A stretch of 64,000 bases of DNA from Metallyticus violacea (taxonomy: Eukaryota > Arthropoda > Insecta > Mantodea > Metallyticidae). The notes under the pieces were generated by a model that saw only the letters and a program-made list of their open reading frames with translations, searched no databases and was not told the origin of the DNA. The position numbers and the translations under genes are program-made. Positions 23,044 to 32,969 of the stretch are shown here, piece by piece (position 1 is the stretch's first letter; every line of letters begins with the position of its first letter). The stretch is from positions 27,413,501 to 27,477,500 of the forward strand of contig CM060843.1 in NCBI GenBank assembly GCA_030762175.1. The letters run 5' to 3'.

Positions 23044-23378
23044 CTTAATTAATTGCGAATTCCAATAAGAGCAGAATTGTCACCGTTACAATGGTTTACC
23101 CGCCTAACAATCCCCTATCAGTTTATATTTAATAGTTACAGAGGACAATGCATAGGTTACATTATGTTTAACAAAAACATAATAAACATTTACACTGCGG
23201 CCACGCACAGTAGTTCGACTCTCTCAGATGTCGCTCGAGACCTGCAGCAGCTAGCAGCAGGAGTTGCGTTTTATTTCCGTGCTCCGTGTAAGGGCAAATT
23301 ATGGTAGAGAGAGCTGAAGATCAGCAACCCTGTAGACAGAATGGCCTCAATAGGCAAAAGATAATTATATTATATGAA
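22721..23378. other. intergenic DNA with (TA)n
   Basis: (TA)n at 23014-23043. The 84-codon frame at 23053-23307 has no recognisable domain. Confidence 0.45.
23014..23043. repeat. (TA)n microsatellite
   Basis: Fourteen to fifteen TA units. Confidence 0.95.
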
Positions 23379-23796
23379 AGCTTCTCAGTTCGGTCGAGGA
23401 CATCCGTAATCTGTTGGCAGTCTTAAGCCCCGTGACTTCACCTTTAACAAAATACACAGAAAGAGTGTTTAGTGCTCTAGGTCTTAAGAGCGAATTGGAA
23501 TGAACTAAAACGTCGCTGCTGTGGGAGAATAGCTGTATTAAATATATTGCCTTGAATCTTCTAGCTGATTACAGCTCCGTTTACCTCGTCACCCAAAAAT
23601 TCCATGAACTTCAGGATATCACCTTCTTCATCTTAACATGAACTGTCGACTTAACATGTCGAACTGTCGAACTTAACATGAACACTGTCGACATAAGTCA
23701 TCTGGAAAGGCGTTAAGTATCTACGGAGCTATCACTCACTCTTCTATGCTCATTTACATTTTCTTCTAATTCCATGAGGGTATGGGTACTCTTGCT
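23379..23796 (-). pseudogene. BEL/Pao gag fragment, inverted partner of 18974-19341
   Basis: The reverse complement aligns nearly base for base with 18974-19341, from CCCATACCCTCATGGAATTA at its 5' end to ACCGAACTGAGAAGCT at its 3' end. Both keep the same two in-frame TAG codons (here 23721-23723 and 23561-23563 on the minus strand). A stutter of GTCGA/AACTG/TTAACATG words (23630-23695) has expanded one spot by about 45 bp. The rest of the retroelement is absent. Confidence 0.85.
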
Positions 23797-24669
23797 CATA
23801 TTACTCCAAGCAAATTAGTTATTGCACTTTGTATATACACAAACACTACCGTCGTCTGCTCAGAACCAGCCATTTTCAATCAGCTGTTAATAGATCTTCG
23901 CTTGTTCTTATTTTTGATTGACTAACACGTACGCAAGTCTTCCATTGTGAATTCCTACATACTACTAAGTTAACATGTTACATCTTATTTTATTATGATT
24001 ATGTTTAATTTTCATTGTAAATGGGGGCTAACTGTTATATGTAAGAGTTGTATTACCCATGTAAGTCATCTTTGAGTTGGTATAATATGCTTCCTGCAAT
24101 AACGAGTTGGGAGAAATGGATCTAAATACCTACTAATGGAGCAGCTACTATGATATGCCAACAAAATGCCTTTGTGGGAAGAGCTTGGAAATGTTTAGTT
24201 GGATTGGAATATCATCTGAAAATATTAAGGCAATCCTTTGCTTCATTTGCAGAGTAACCTTTGACCAAACCATGCCTCTCTCGGAAATATTATGCAGACT
24301 GTAGTTTCAGATCTAATCCCATTCGGTTTACCTAACTTACCTGGAATATCTTGATACTCGTTATTTTATCTAAGTTTTTAAAAAATAGATTGCTACAATA
24401 TCTATTTTATATACATATTTTTTTTTTTTTTTTTTGTTCAGCTGAAAATATTACATATAATTCCTATAAAATAATTTTATAATATCCATCTCAACTGTTT
24501 AAAATATAATTCATAGTTATTTTGTGTTATTAAGCAAGGCTAGAATTTGTATATAAATACATTTTTGTTTATCATTAGTTACAATTAGCATTTTATTACA
24601 TGCTTATGAATAAGGATATTTTGAACGATTTAAAACATGTTTTATTCTCCATGTTTGTCATATTTCTGA

Positions 24670-24670
<1 letters not shown>
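23797..24670. other. AT-rich intergenic DNA with poly-T
   Basis: T-run at 24419-24436. No gene. Confidence 0.55.
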
Positions 24671-24745
<75 letters not shown>

Positions 24746-24746
24746 A
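24671..24746. repeat. (TA)n(TG)n compound microsatellite
   Basis: About 25 TA units followed by about 12 TG units, ending one base before the left arm of the hairpin below. Confidence 0.96.
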
Positions 24747-24747
24747 T

Positions 24748-24895
24748 AAATTAACAGTAATAATAAAAGTAGAAAAGGACAAAACACTGAGATAAAGTCA
24801 CACTTGAAATTGCAATTGAAATTGCAATTGAAATTTCAAGTGTGACTTTATCTAAGTGTTTTATCCTTTTCTACTTTTATTATTACTGTTAATTT
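24748..24895. repeat. 148-nt near-perfect inverted repeat (hairpin)
   Basis: The left arm, 24748-24811, is the reverse complement of 24832-24895 over 64 positions with two mismatches (C/T near 24780 and G/T near 24790). The 20-nt loop, GCAATTGAAATTGCAATTGA, is itself partly self-complementary. No open frame. The fold could be a cruciform in DNA, or a long stem if transcribed. It is much longer than a usual microRNA stem. It could instead be a short foldback element, but no target duplication was identified. Confidence 0.93.
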
Positions 24896-25980
24896 GTTAC
24901 AATGGTAATAGTGTTACTTTATTTTTATTTTATATTATATATACACACATTTTAAGAAAATGCACATGACTTTAAATTATTAAACATTTTTATTTCCATA
25001 TTTTATGCTTTCAAAATTGTTTTTATCAAATAAAAATTTAGATGTTATACCATCATTATTTTAAAAACGGTTCCAAATATCTATGAAATGTAAAATACAG
25101 GAAATCATCCATAACAAGTGATAAGAGGCAGATGAATATTATGCAGTTAACATTGAAGCATTGAGTGTTTTAGATCTTGACAGCGCTTCTTCAATTGGAT
25201 CCATAAAGATGGTGCCCCAAACGTCAGAGCAAACTTCTTGTACATCTCAACTGCGCTAAACTCTCTCCTTAACCAATCCCTAAGCTGCAACTTTCTGAGT
25301 AAAGTGATAGAAAGTTTCTAATTCTGCAATGTAAAAGTCGCAGAAGCAGTGAAAATAAGATCGGACACACCACTATCCACTAATTCAGAATTTGAGAAAT
25401 GTGCAATATTAGTGTTAGTGAATCAAAAGTGGAACTAGATCTGGAGCTAACTGCAGAAGATATTGTTAAGTTTACAGTGGTCCCATTATTTCCTGTGATG
25501 TTGATTGAGTAGAAAGTAACTTTAAGAGACAATAGACCAAGTTCTATATTTGGAAACTTAAAACTATATTTCTAACCCATTGTTCTAAATACACAATAAT
25601 CTTGAATAACTTGTAATAGTACAAAATATCATACTTGTTTTAATACCAATACCAAGAAGGTTAAAGTTTCGTTCTATTCTTAAGCAATGATACCTTTAAC
25701 TGTATTTTTAACAGAATGAAATTATGATAAAATAAATACATCATTGCAGTATTTTGAGCTATTTTTAACTTTAGTTCATATTTTACTCCATGTTTTGATA
25801 ATTTATAGTTCACGTGTATGCACATATTTAACTGTTTTTATTACATGTAAATTTTAGCCCGAAATATAAGCAATGGAATGAAAACAATGTATGTGCTATC
25901 CGACTTTTTTGTGTAAGCTCTTCAGCCATATTGATTTATTAAAATATGAAAATGTGTAACAAAAAATACAAAGGGCTCAT
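24896..25980. other. AT-rich intergenic DNA
   Basis: Nothing recognised. Confidence 0.55.
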
Positions 25981-25984
25981 TGAA

Positions 25985-26240
25985 GTAAGAAAGAATGCAC
26001 ACTGCTGTAGCTACGAGTGTGCGTTAACGCACGGCTGGTTCCCGCGTGACTATGCGTTATATTATGTCGTAAGTAAGCCAGGGTGAAACCGAGATAATAG
26101 CGTACAAAGCGCTCACAGCGTGAAAAAAGCGTGCAATCTAACGCCTACCAGTGACAATAGGCAAAAATTACCCTAGACATAAAAAAAACCAAATAGAACT
26201 GCGTTAGCAACACACATACATAACGTCCATCACCGTCTGT
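25985..26240. repeat. GCGTTA/TAACGC word cluster
   Basis: GTGCGTTAACGCAC (26019-26032) is a perfect palindrome. TGCGTTA, CTAACGCC and CTGCGTTAGC recur within 200 bp, with AGCGCTCACAGCG between them, in otherwise AT-rich surroundings. May be the subterminal part of a non-autonomous DNA element. No ends found. Confidence 0.3.
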
Positions 26241-26695
26241 TTCTCTAAATTAATCAAACATTTAATAACTGCTGAAGCATCTGCGATTGAAAGCTAAGCA
26301 TTCCATTGAGATACGACAGAGTGCCTATTATTCGACGGTACTAAAAGAAGGAGCTTGTTCACCGTGTACGTAAATCCATCATTATCGGATCATGTCGCAA
26401 CGCCTAAAGTCAAAATAAGGCCCTGGAAAAATACTTAGTAGTAGCCTAGTACGTATAAAACTTATGAAAAAAGATAAAAATATATCTACAAAAGTTTCAA
26501 AATATACACTATGTAATATACGCATTGTAATATTTTGTATTGTAATATAAATATAAATAAAAAAGATTTCAGATAAACTTCAACAAGACAACTTCCAAAC
26601 ATGTCACTAGAGGGTGAAAATGCCGATTTTCTCAGGCTGATTCCAGACTTTCTCCCACTTCTCACCATAGCACATGTTTATCCCAGAGAACTGCT
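26241..26695. other. intergenic DNA, no supported gene
   Basis: Overlapping short frames at 26486-26786 have no recognisable content. Confidence 0.5.
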
Positions 26696-26705
26696 ACGCC
26701 CAGGG

Positions 26706-27015
26706 ATTATTATTATTTATTTGGTTTATTTACGGGCACTCTTTAACATATCAGGTCATCAGCGTCCCATTCAATTCAGGGTGTGAAACGGCCGACAAAT
26801 TTTGCTCAGAGGCCTCTTTTTCCTTAGCTTGAGGTTCTTTATCGTGCCGTAAACGTACGCCACGGAACCCACGATTTTACTTCCTTGCGCAGGAAGCCAT
26901 ACTTCGGTTTTTTACGCCTGAAAAAAATCCATCGGTCCTGGACGGAATTGGGCCCACGATTTTGGGTTTAGAAGGGAAGTATGGCTATCATTACACTACC
27001 AGGACCGACGCGTGC
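26706..27015 (-). mobile_element. SINE2 (tRNA-derived), minus-strand copy with target duplication
   Basis: Same order as the plus copy at 59488-59808, reversed. The tRNA-like head GTCGGTCCTGGTAGTGTAAT is at 27010-26990. Then come the TTTTTTCAGGCGTAAAAAACC block, GGTTCCGTGGCGTAC, GAGCAAAATTTGTCGGCCGT and ACCTGATATGTTAAAGAGTG, with AAATAAACCAAATAAATAAT at the end. The direct repeat ACGCCCAGGG (26696-26705 and 27016-27025) flanks it exactly. The B box has decayed. Confidence 0.9.
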
Positions 27016-27084
27016 ACGCCCAGGGGTGCCGACTGAAAATGTTCTTTATGATCAGAAGACAAACTTGATTGGGGTAATTTGTTC

Positions 27085-27440
27085 TATTTTCTGAGGTCTG
27101 TTGTAAGCAGGAATAATTTTATTTAGATATCAATGAACTAATGCGTCTCTTATGTAATCAATTTTTGCATCTAGGAGCAGCTTCAGAGCTTCCCAAAATA
27201 AATTTAGAGAGAAAGTAATTAAGAATTGTGCCCATGATTCCTTTTCCCTGTTTTGTTTGCTTTCTAGGAGTCTGACCGACACGTTTGGCCCAACATACAT
27301 TGGAGAGCAATTATTTTCTAAGATGAATACTCGCCGTGTATCAGGATAACAAATTCTGATCTAATCTAATCACAGCTTTACGGTTGTGTTTAACAGGTTT
27401 ACATCCGAAAGACAACATGAAGACTCTTTCATATGCACAT
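27085..27440 (+). pseudogene. hAT-type transposase C-terminal relic
   Basis: TDTFGPTYIGEQLFSKMNT at 27270-27330 matches the (F)GSTY-x-CEQ-x-FS-x-M block of the hAT dimerisation domain in the ZBED/GTF2IRD2-like lineage. LITALRLCLTGLHPKDNMKT at 27360-27425, one frame away, matches the H-L-x-x-x-LR(I)A/L segment that follows. Stops lie between them. The upstream 27170-27260 (ASRSSFRASQNKFREKVI) fits the poorly conserved segment before it. No catalytic residues or element ends recognised. Confidence 0.6.
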
Positions 27441-28798
27441 GTAGTAATAATACTTATATTTTATGTTGTTTAGAATAGTGTACGAAAAGATTACCAAAGT
27501 TCTTAAATTTTTTTTTCATTTAGACCTGATCATATTTTTTGTTGTTGTAAGCACTGTTACACACACACACACATTTATATGAAATATATACAGAAAAAGG
27601 TAAATTGGTTGCTATCGGTTTGTTTCTTCTTTTTATACCTCAATTTTAAATTAAAAAAGGTTTGTGTCGAGCTGTAAATCAATAAATTATTTAGCACTAA
27701 GTTAATCTAGATTACAGTAAAATTACTGGAGATTATATTTTCATTAAATTTGATAACAATCGTTTATTATGATGCAGTGGTGTCCATGATGTCCCAAGAC
27801 GGATACGATAACGCAGCGGTCTTGTGTAATAAGCCTTGGCCCTCTTGGGCTTTTGAGCTCGGGGTTAATCAGTTATTAAGAAGAATTTTATATAGAAAAA
27901 AATGTTCACCAGTGAACCAAAATGCGCAAACACCGCAAAAACCATCAAGGGTAAAGAGAATATAAACATTCAATACTTCTATTGGTATTTATATCTACAT
28001 CTGGTAATCCAGGATTTTTTTTTTTCCAAGCTGACATGCCGTTTCTCTACGCTGAAAATTTATATTATGTTTATCTCCACAAAAAAAATACTTCTCATTA
28101 AATGAAACGTTTGGTTTGTAACGCAAATTCATCATTGCTAAAATTTCTTTTCGAAAGAAACATAGAATCACCTTCTCAGTTATACATGGGCACAAAGTTC
28201 TAACTATGGACCTCATCTTTCAAGTTATACGGTTCTCCCTTTAATACATCAAAACTGTTCTATGACTTAATGCATGTCTATTCTACCAAAATCCGAAGTT
28301 GTTTTTCTTCCCCCATTTGTAATATCATAGAACATGGAATACATGCTGAACCTAAGATAGAATCATGCTTCTAATGAATTCGAAAAAAGTAAATGAATAA
28401 AAACGTAATATAATAATATCTCGTTTCGCTGGCTGCAAAATGATAATTTAATATTTTAACTAGTTACTGTGCTGACTCTGTGAGCACTATGTTGGGGAAA
28501 GGGGGAGAAATTAACAATTTGGTAAAACAGTTTTTGCACGAAACAAATTGAAATTCATTTATATGTGCATGCATATATTATTAAATGCACAGAAATTCAA
28601 AGAACTATTTTGACAAATAAAATGAAATAAATGTACATTTAACTGAGAAACACACAATCCAACTGCAGTGTACAAGATATCAAGTTCCCATAATTTCTTG
28701 TATTGTGATTTTATTTTATTTTGAACTCAGTTCTTGTACATTTTACGTTTTGATTTTTGATAATTTTGTTTTTAGAAGTTTCTTAAACGTATCTACAC
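27441..28798. other. AT-rich intergenic DNA
   Basis: Short CA run at 27560-27572. The 71-codon frame at 27750-27965 has an ordinary amino-acid mix but no recognisable domain. Nothing supported. Confidence 0.45.
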
Positions 28799-28800
28799 TA

Positions 28801-29370
28801 TACCGAGCGGAGTGGCTCAGGTGGCAACGCTTGAAACTCGCATTTGCTGTTCGGGATTCAGTTTCCGTGGGATCAGTCATCCTGGCCTTGGGTTTTTTCG
28901 TGGTTTCCCTGGTCACTTAGGCGAATGCGAGTATTTCCTCTCTACGAATTTTCCGCTCTCCCATTTCAGATCATTTCATTCCGTCGGTTCTTCCACAGGG
29001 TCGAAAGGGCTAGGGTGGAGTGGGCTGGTGTGGCGTGATGGTGACTTGCGCTTTGGAAAGTTTTCTACCCCGGCGTCTGGTATGGAAGAGAACATTTTGA
29101 GGGATTCGCACAACTTAGGAGCGGGTTCCAAGGCATCTGAGTGTTCTATCTAAAACATATTAGAAACCCCATATGTCCTAGCTGCCTGGTGTCTCCACCA
29201 TTTCATTCCTTCCTCCGCACAAAGGATCAGTCTTGAGCAAGATCCAGTATCGAACATATGCTACTCCACATCTGGCCACCTCCGTGTTAAACGCCACGTG
29301 TGTGCTCCTGTCTTCCAGGATAATTGCTGCTTGCACAGAACTTGCATTGTGTCTACGTGGATGCACGAGT
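28801..29370 (+). mobile_element. SINE3 (tRNA-derived) copy
   Basis: Starts ACCGAGCGGAGTGGCTCAGG, with an A-box-like AGTGGCTCAGGTGG at 28811 and a decayed B box (GGGATTCAGTTTCC, 28854). The shared start with 44779 (ACCGAGCG...GGCTCAGG) and the TTTTCGTGGT-TTCC block define the family. The body after about 28950 (TTCATTCC, AGCTGCCTGG, CACCATTTCATTCC) is probably still SINE, but the right limit is uncertain. Three overlapping plus frames here are not genes. Confidence 0.65.
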
Positions 29371-30785
29371 ACTCTCGCTCAACTGGCCTGCTAAGTCCTT
29401 CACTCTTAATTCTATAGATAAATGGTTCAAGCCATTATTAGGGCTAGAGGCTGTTTCACCACTATTTTGCACCATCTGCTAAGAGTGATATTATTTTCCG
29501 GAAAATATTTCTGTCATATAAACATCAGACCACAGTAATTCGTTCTTTTTAAAGATTTCAAAGTTTTTCAACTAATAGAAGGAACATCAATTCCTTAAAC
29601 CATTTTGTTGCTATTAGTTCACTGGTTTATAAATTAACTTTAAAATAAAGAAAGAAGAAAAACTAATTAGGGAAATTTTGTCGCTTCGTTTCAGCGATTA
29701 AAACATTACCCAATCTCCCAGCGCTACACTCGTAAGCATCTCATAGCAGTACGAGCTGCTCGTTTAACTCTCTACCTTATACTAGTCACACGGTTCATTG
29801 TATTGTTAGGCTTCTCCCACGCGAAATATAAGCTCTCGAATATAGTGACATTTCAATATATTACTATGACAAGAAAGGTTAGTCAAAGTTTGCACATGTA
29901 TTATAACCAGATAAACGAAAGTAAAACGTATGATCATTTAGATCTAAGATAGTAAGAGCATACTCAGCTCGATAATATACATTTTGGAACGATAAACGGC
30001 AGTAACATTTCCAAGACATAGCAATTTAAATCTATTTCATTACGGACAATAACGCAACTTGTCCTTTTTAAACATATAAAACAATATATTGTCGCCCCAG
30101 TACTACATTGCACCAACTCAAAAATGCAACTGTCAGATATTGAGGAAATAAAATTTTAAAATGTTTCAAATAAATATTGAAAATATAAATTTAAATTTAC
30201 TTTTTTTACAATTAGATGATTAATTTGGAGACCCACAATTGTGAACACTCTAATTTATGAAAATTCAAGTTATTTAATTGCAATATTGATAACTGTTATT
30301 GCAGCATTTAATTAAAAATTATCCACTTGGTGCATAAGGTATTATGTAAATAAACAGACTCTAGGTGATATTATTGTTATAATTTAATATTAACACAATT
30401 GTAGAAATGAACTTAACAGAACCTTGAATTATAAACTGATGCCAAGTATTGCATTCTGAATACGAACAAGTCTTTAAATGTAATCAGTTTTTAGAACCTT
30501 AATATCAGAAAAGAAAATATTCGTTACATAAAAGCGATAAACTACTTCTTCATGAAAAAACCCCTACGAACATGAGAAATTGTTATTTTGTTTATTTATT
30601 TATTTTTGTAATAAGAGTTATTACACAAAGTAAGACGTGTCATCACTCTCTTCATATTTAAGTTCCTCAGAAGCTTCCAGTTTGGTAAAAATTCCAATGT
30701 TGTCCAGACAAACAGTGCTTCACGCAGTGAACTTATGTGTTTTTCATCTGTAAACTAATATTTTGGTTGGCTGGGCACACGGGTC
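29371..30785. other. AT-rich intergenic DNA
   Basis: Holds the short repeat at 29757-29857 listed separately. Otherwise nothing recognised. Confidence 0.5.
29757..29857 (+). repeat. interspersed repeat, copy shared with 37338-37435
   Basis: CATTGTATTGTTAGGCTTCTCCCAC and flanking CTATACCTTATA-like and ATATAAGCTCTCGAATAT-like sequence match 37338-37435 at roughly 80 per cent by eye. Could be part of an LTR or of a SINE-like element. Not identified. Confidence 0.6.
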
Positions 30786-30789
30786 TCAG

Positions 30790-30849
<60 letters not shown>

Positions 30850-30850
30850 T
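30790..30850. repeat. (ATT)n microsatellite
   Basis: Twenty TTA units. The poly-leucine frame over it is an artefact. Confidence 0.97.
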
Positions 30851-31400
30851 GTTTATTTTTTGTGTTATCACCGGCTCCCCCGTTTGTCTATTGATAACAT
30901 TTACTGGCTTAGACTATTGCAAGGAGACCTGTCCAAACTTCATGCTAATGCTATAAGCACCAGATACAAAATACAACACCAAAGTTATGGGCTGCAGAGG
31001 TGGAATGAGGACTCAAAGGAATTGGCCTGGGTTCAACACGACATCGAAACAACGAAAATAATAAAAGTATAGGAAAAGATTAGAAAAAGGCTAGAGGTAT
31101 TAGCAGACAGGAAATAGAGGCAGAATATAACATGAAAGTCTCCTTAGCCAATCAAATAAAATTAAATTAACCTGGGATAGGGATGTATAATATGCTTGTT
31201 CTAGGGAGAAAGATGAGATCAGGAATGGGGGCATGGTTTACACTGCGAAGTTGGAAGGCTCAATAAATAACAGATAGTTCTGGTAGGAGAATCTGTCTGT
31301 ATTTCCACATCTCCTATATACCCAATAAGTAATATTGAGTATATAGCCGATTGATTATTCAATCCGCTTAAGGGCAGTTTAATTTACTTAAAAACAAAAG
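30851..31400 (+). other. possible decayed upstream part of the R1-like LINE
   Basis: A short open part (about 30890-31070, LRLLQGDLSKLHANAIS) precedes the clear ORF2 tail by 350 bp. The link is positional only. Confidence 0.25.
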
Positions 31401-31960
31401 AATTAAAAATAATGAACATTATTGGCAAAAATTGCAGAAATAAAAACAAAATCAAAGGGTATTTATTACAAATATGGCAACAAAAATGGAATGAAATAAA
31501 AAAGGTACAGTACCTTCCCATCCATAAAGCAAAATTCAAACATATTCAACCCAGTAAGAGCTTAGCACATTATGTAACAGGACACGGTCCATATTGTTCA
31601 TATTTGCAAATATTTAAATTACAAGCAAACTATACATGTACGGTTTGTAACGTAATCGATACACCGGAACATGCTTCATTCGAATGCCCTAAATTGAGGC
31701 TGAGGAAAGATGGCTACTGTAGGGAAATACATTTCAAATATCATGAAAAATCAAAATGATTTTAGGGTATTGAATGATTTAACAAATAAAACATCATGTA
31801 AAATGGCAGAAGAATATATAAACAGTAAAAATAAAATAAGAGAGAAAATCCAACGGTCAGAAATTCCCCTAGAAGTTCCCAGAGAATCAGAGAAAGGTAA
31901 GAAAGATATATACAAGAAGAGTAAGACTAAAATAAGAAGAAGAAGATGAAGATAACACTC
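31385..31960 (+). pseudogene. R1/jockey-like non-LTR retrotransposon ORF2 C terminus
   Basis: IWQQKWNEIKK (about 31470) is followed by VTGHGPYCSYLQIFKLQ, then a C-x2-C-x7-H-x4-C knuckle (CTVC...H...C, 31635-31690). This is the layout of the end of ORF2 in R1-clade and related insect LINEs, where the knuckle is thought to help bind RNA or target DNA. After ECPKLRLRK a one-base slip near 31707 moves the tail to another frame (VLNDLTNKTSCKMAEEYINS), which remains open to 31949. Reverse transcriptase and endonuclease are not present. Intermediate age: one frameshift and few stops. Confidence 0.72.
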
Positions 31961-32960
31961 AAATTGAATCAAGAGAAGGGAGCATTAATAGAAGAAGAGA
32001 ATAATGGTAGTCTTAAGGCGGAAAGAAAGCAGCTGAGAGAAAAAGAAGTAGACCGAGAACAAAAGGAGGAAAACATAAAAGTTGAAAAGTAGAAGAAGAT
32101 GAAGGAAAAAGAGAAGAGTAGGAAACTGCTTTGTCAACACACCATGACCCAGTATAGCTGCAGCTTGAGACCGGCAGCAACCTGGAATTCCGGTGGGGAG
32201 CAGCCCGGATACAGAGCGTCAGCAGAAATGAAATTTGTAGATATTAAATTGCATAAAAATTGTAAATTAATTCAATTTAAGTGTGTTATTGTTACTGGTA
32301 AGATACAGATAAAATAGTCATAGTGCTGTATTCCAATACCGGTTTAATTCTTTGAAGTTTTAGTTTTGTTTAGATATAGTATTAGCACTGTAGGTTTAAA
32401 AATCTGTGTAATTTAAATTGTACTGATAGTTGTATTGATAAATGTAACGAAACAAATGAAAATGAATCTGGGATATTATGTCCTATAGGGAATCAAGTTA
32501 TCAGGATATAAGCATTGCAGAATATAAAAAAATGTGAAGGGTATGAAGAATGGACACATATTCCTGCCGGATGTACCCATTGGGAACACCTGAGAAAAAC
32601 ACCGTATTTTCAAGAAACTTTTAAAGGAAATTTTAGGTGGTTTGCGTACCAAACTAATTAGTTTATTATGAGTATTTTCCTAGCCAAATTGCACGAAGCT
32701 AGAAGCAATATATTTTCTGCTTAGAATGCAATAACAAATATAATCACAAATAATACATTAATATGTTTCCATTCATATGTTTGTAAATACTATTCTTACA
32801 ATTTTAATACTTTCACTTAATTTATTAGTATTGTTTTATTGTTTATTATTATTTGCTCCTTTTTTAATTCTGTATCATACTTAAGCTTGTACGGTCGACG
32901 ACTTATGCATAAAATATATTTGTAAATGTATATAGAATTTGATAACAAAAGGTTACATCT
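31961..32960. other. LINE 3' flank and AT-rich DNA
   Basis: The A/G-rich 31900-32110 looks like an expanded AGAAGA tract after the LINE frame. A 44-codon stretch at about 32525-32655 (GYEEWTHIPAGCTHWEHLRK) is compositionally protein-like, but I cannot assign it. Confidence 0.35.
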
Positions 32961-32969
32961 ACTATTACT

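Noticed and set aside
30737..31072. 111-codon ORF with poly-leucine
   Set aside because: The leucines are the (ATT)n microsatellite; nothing protein-like supports the start.
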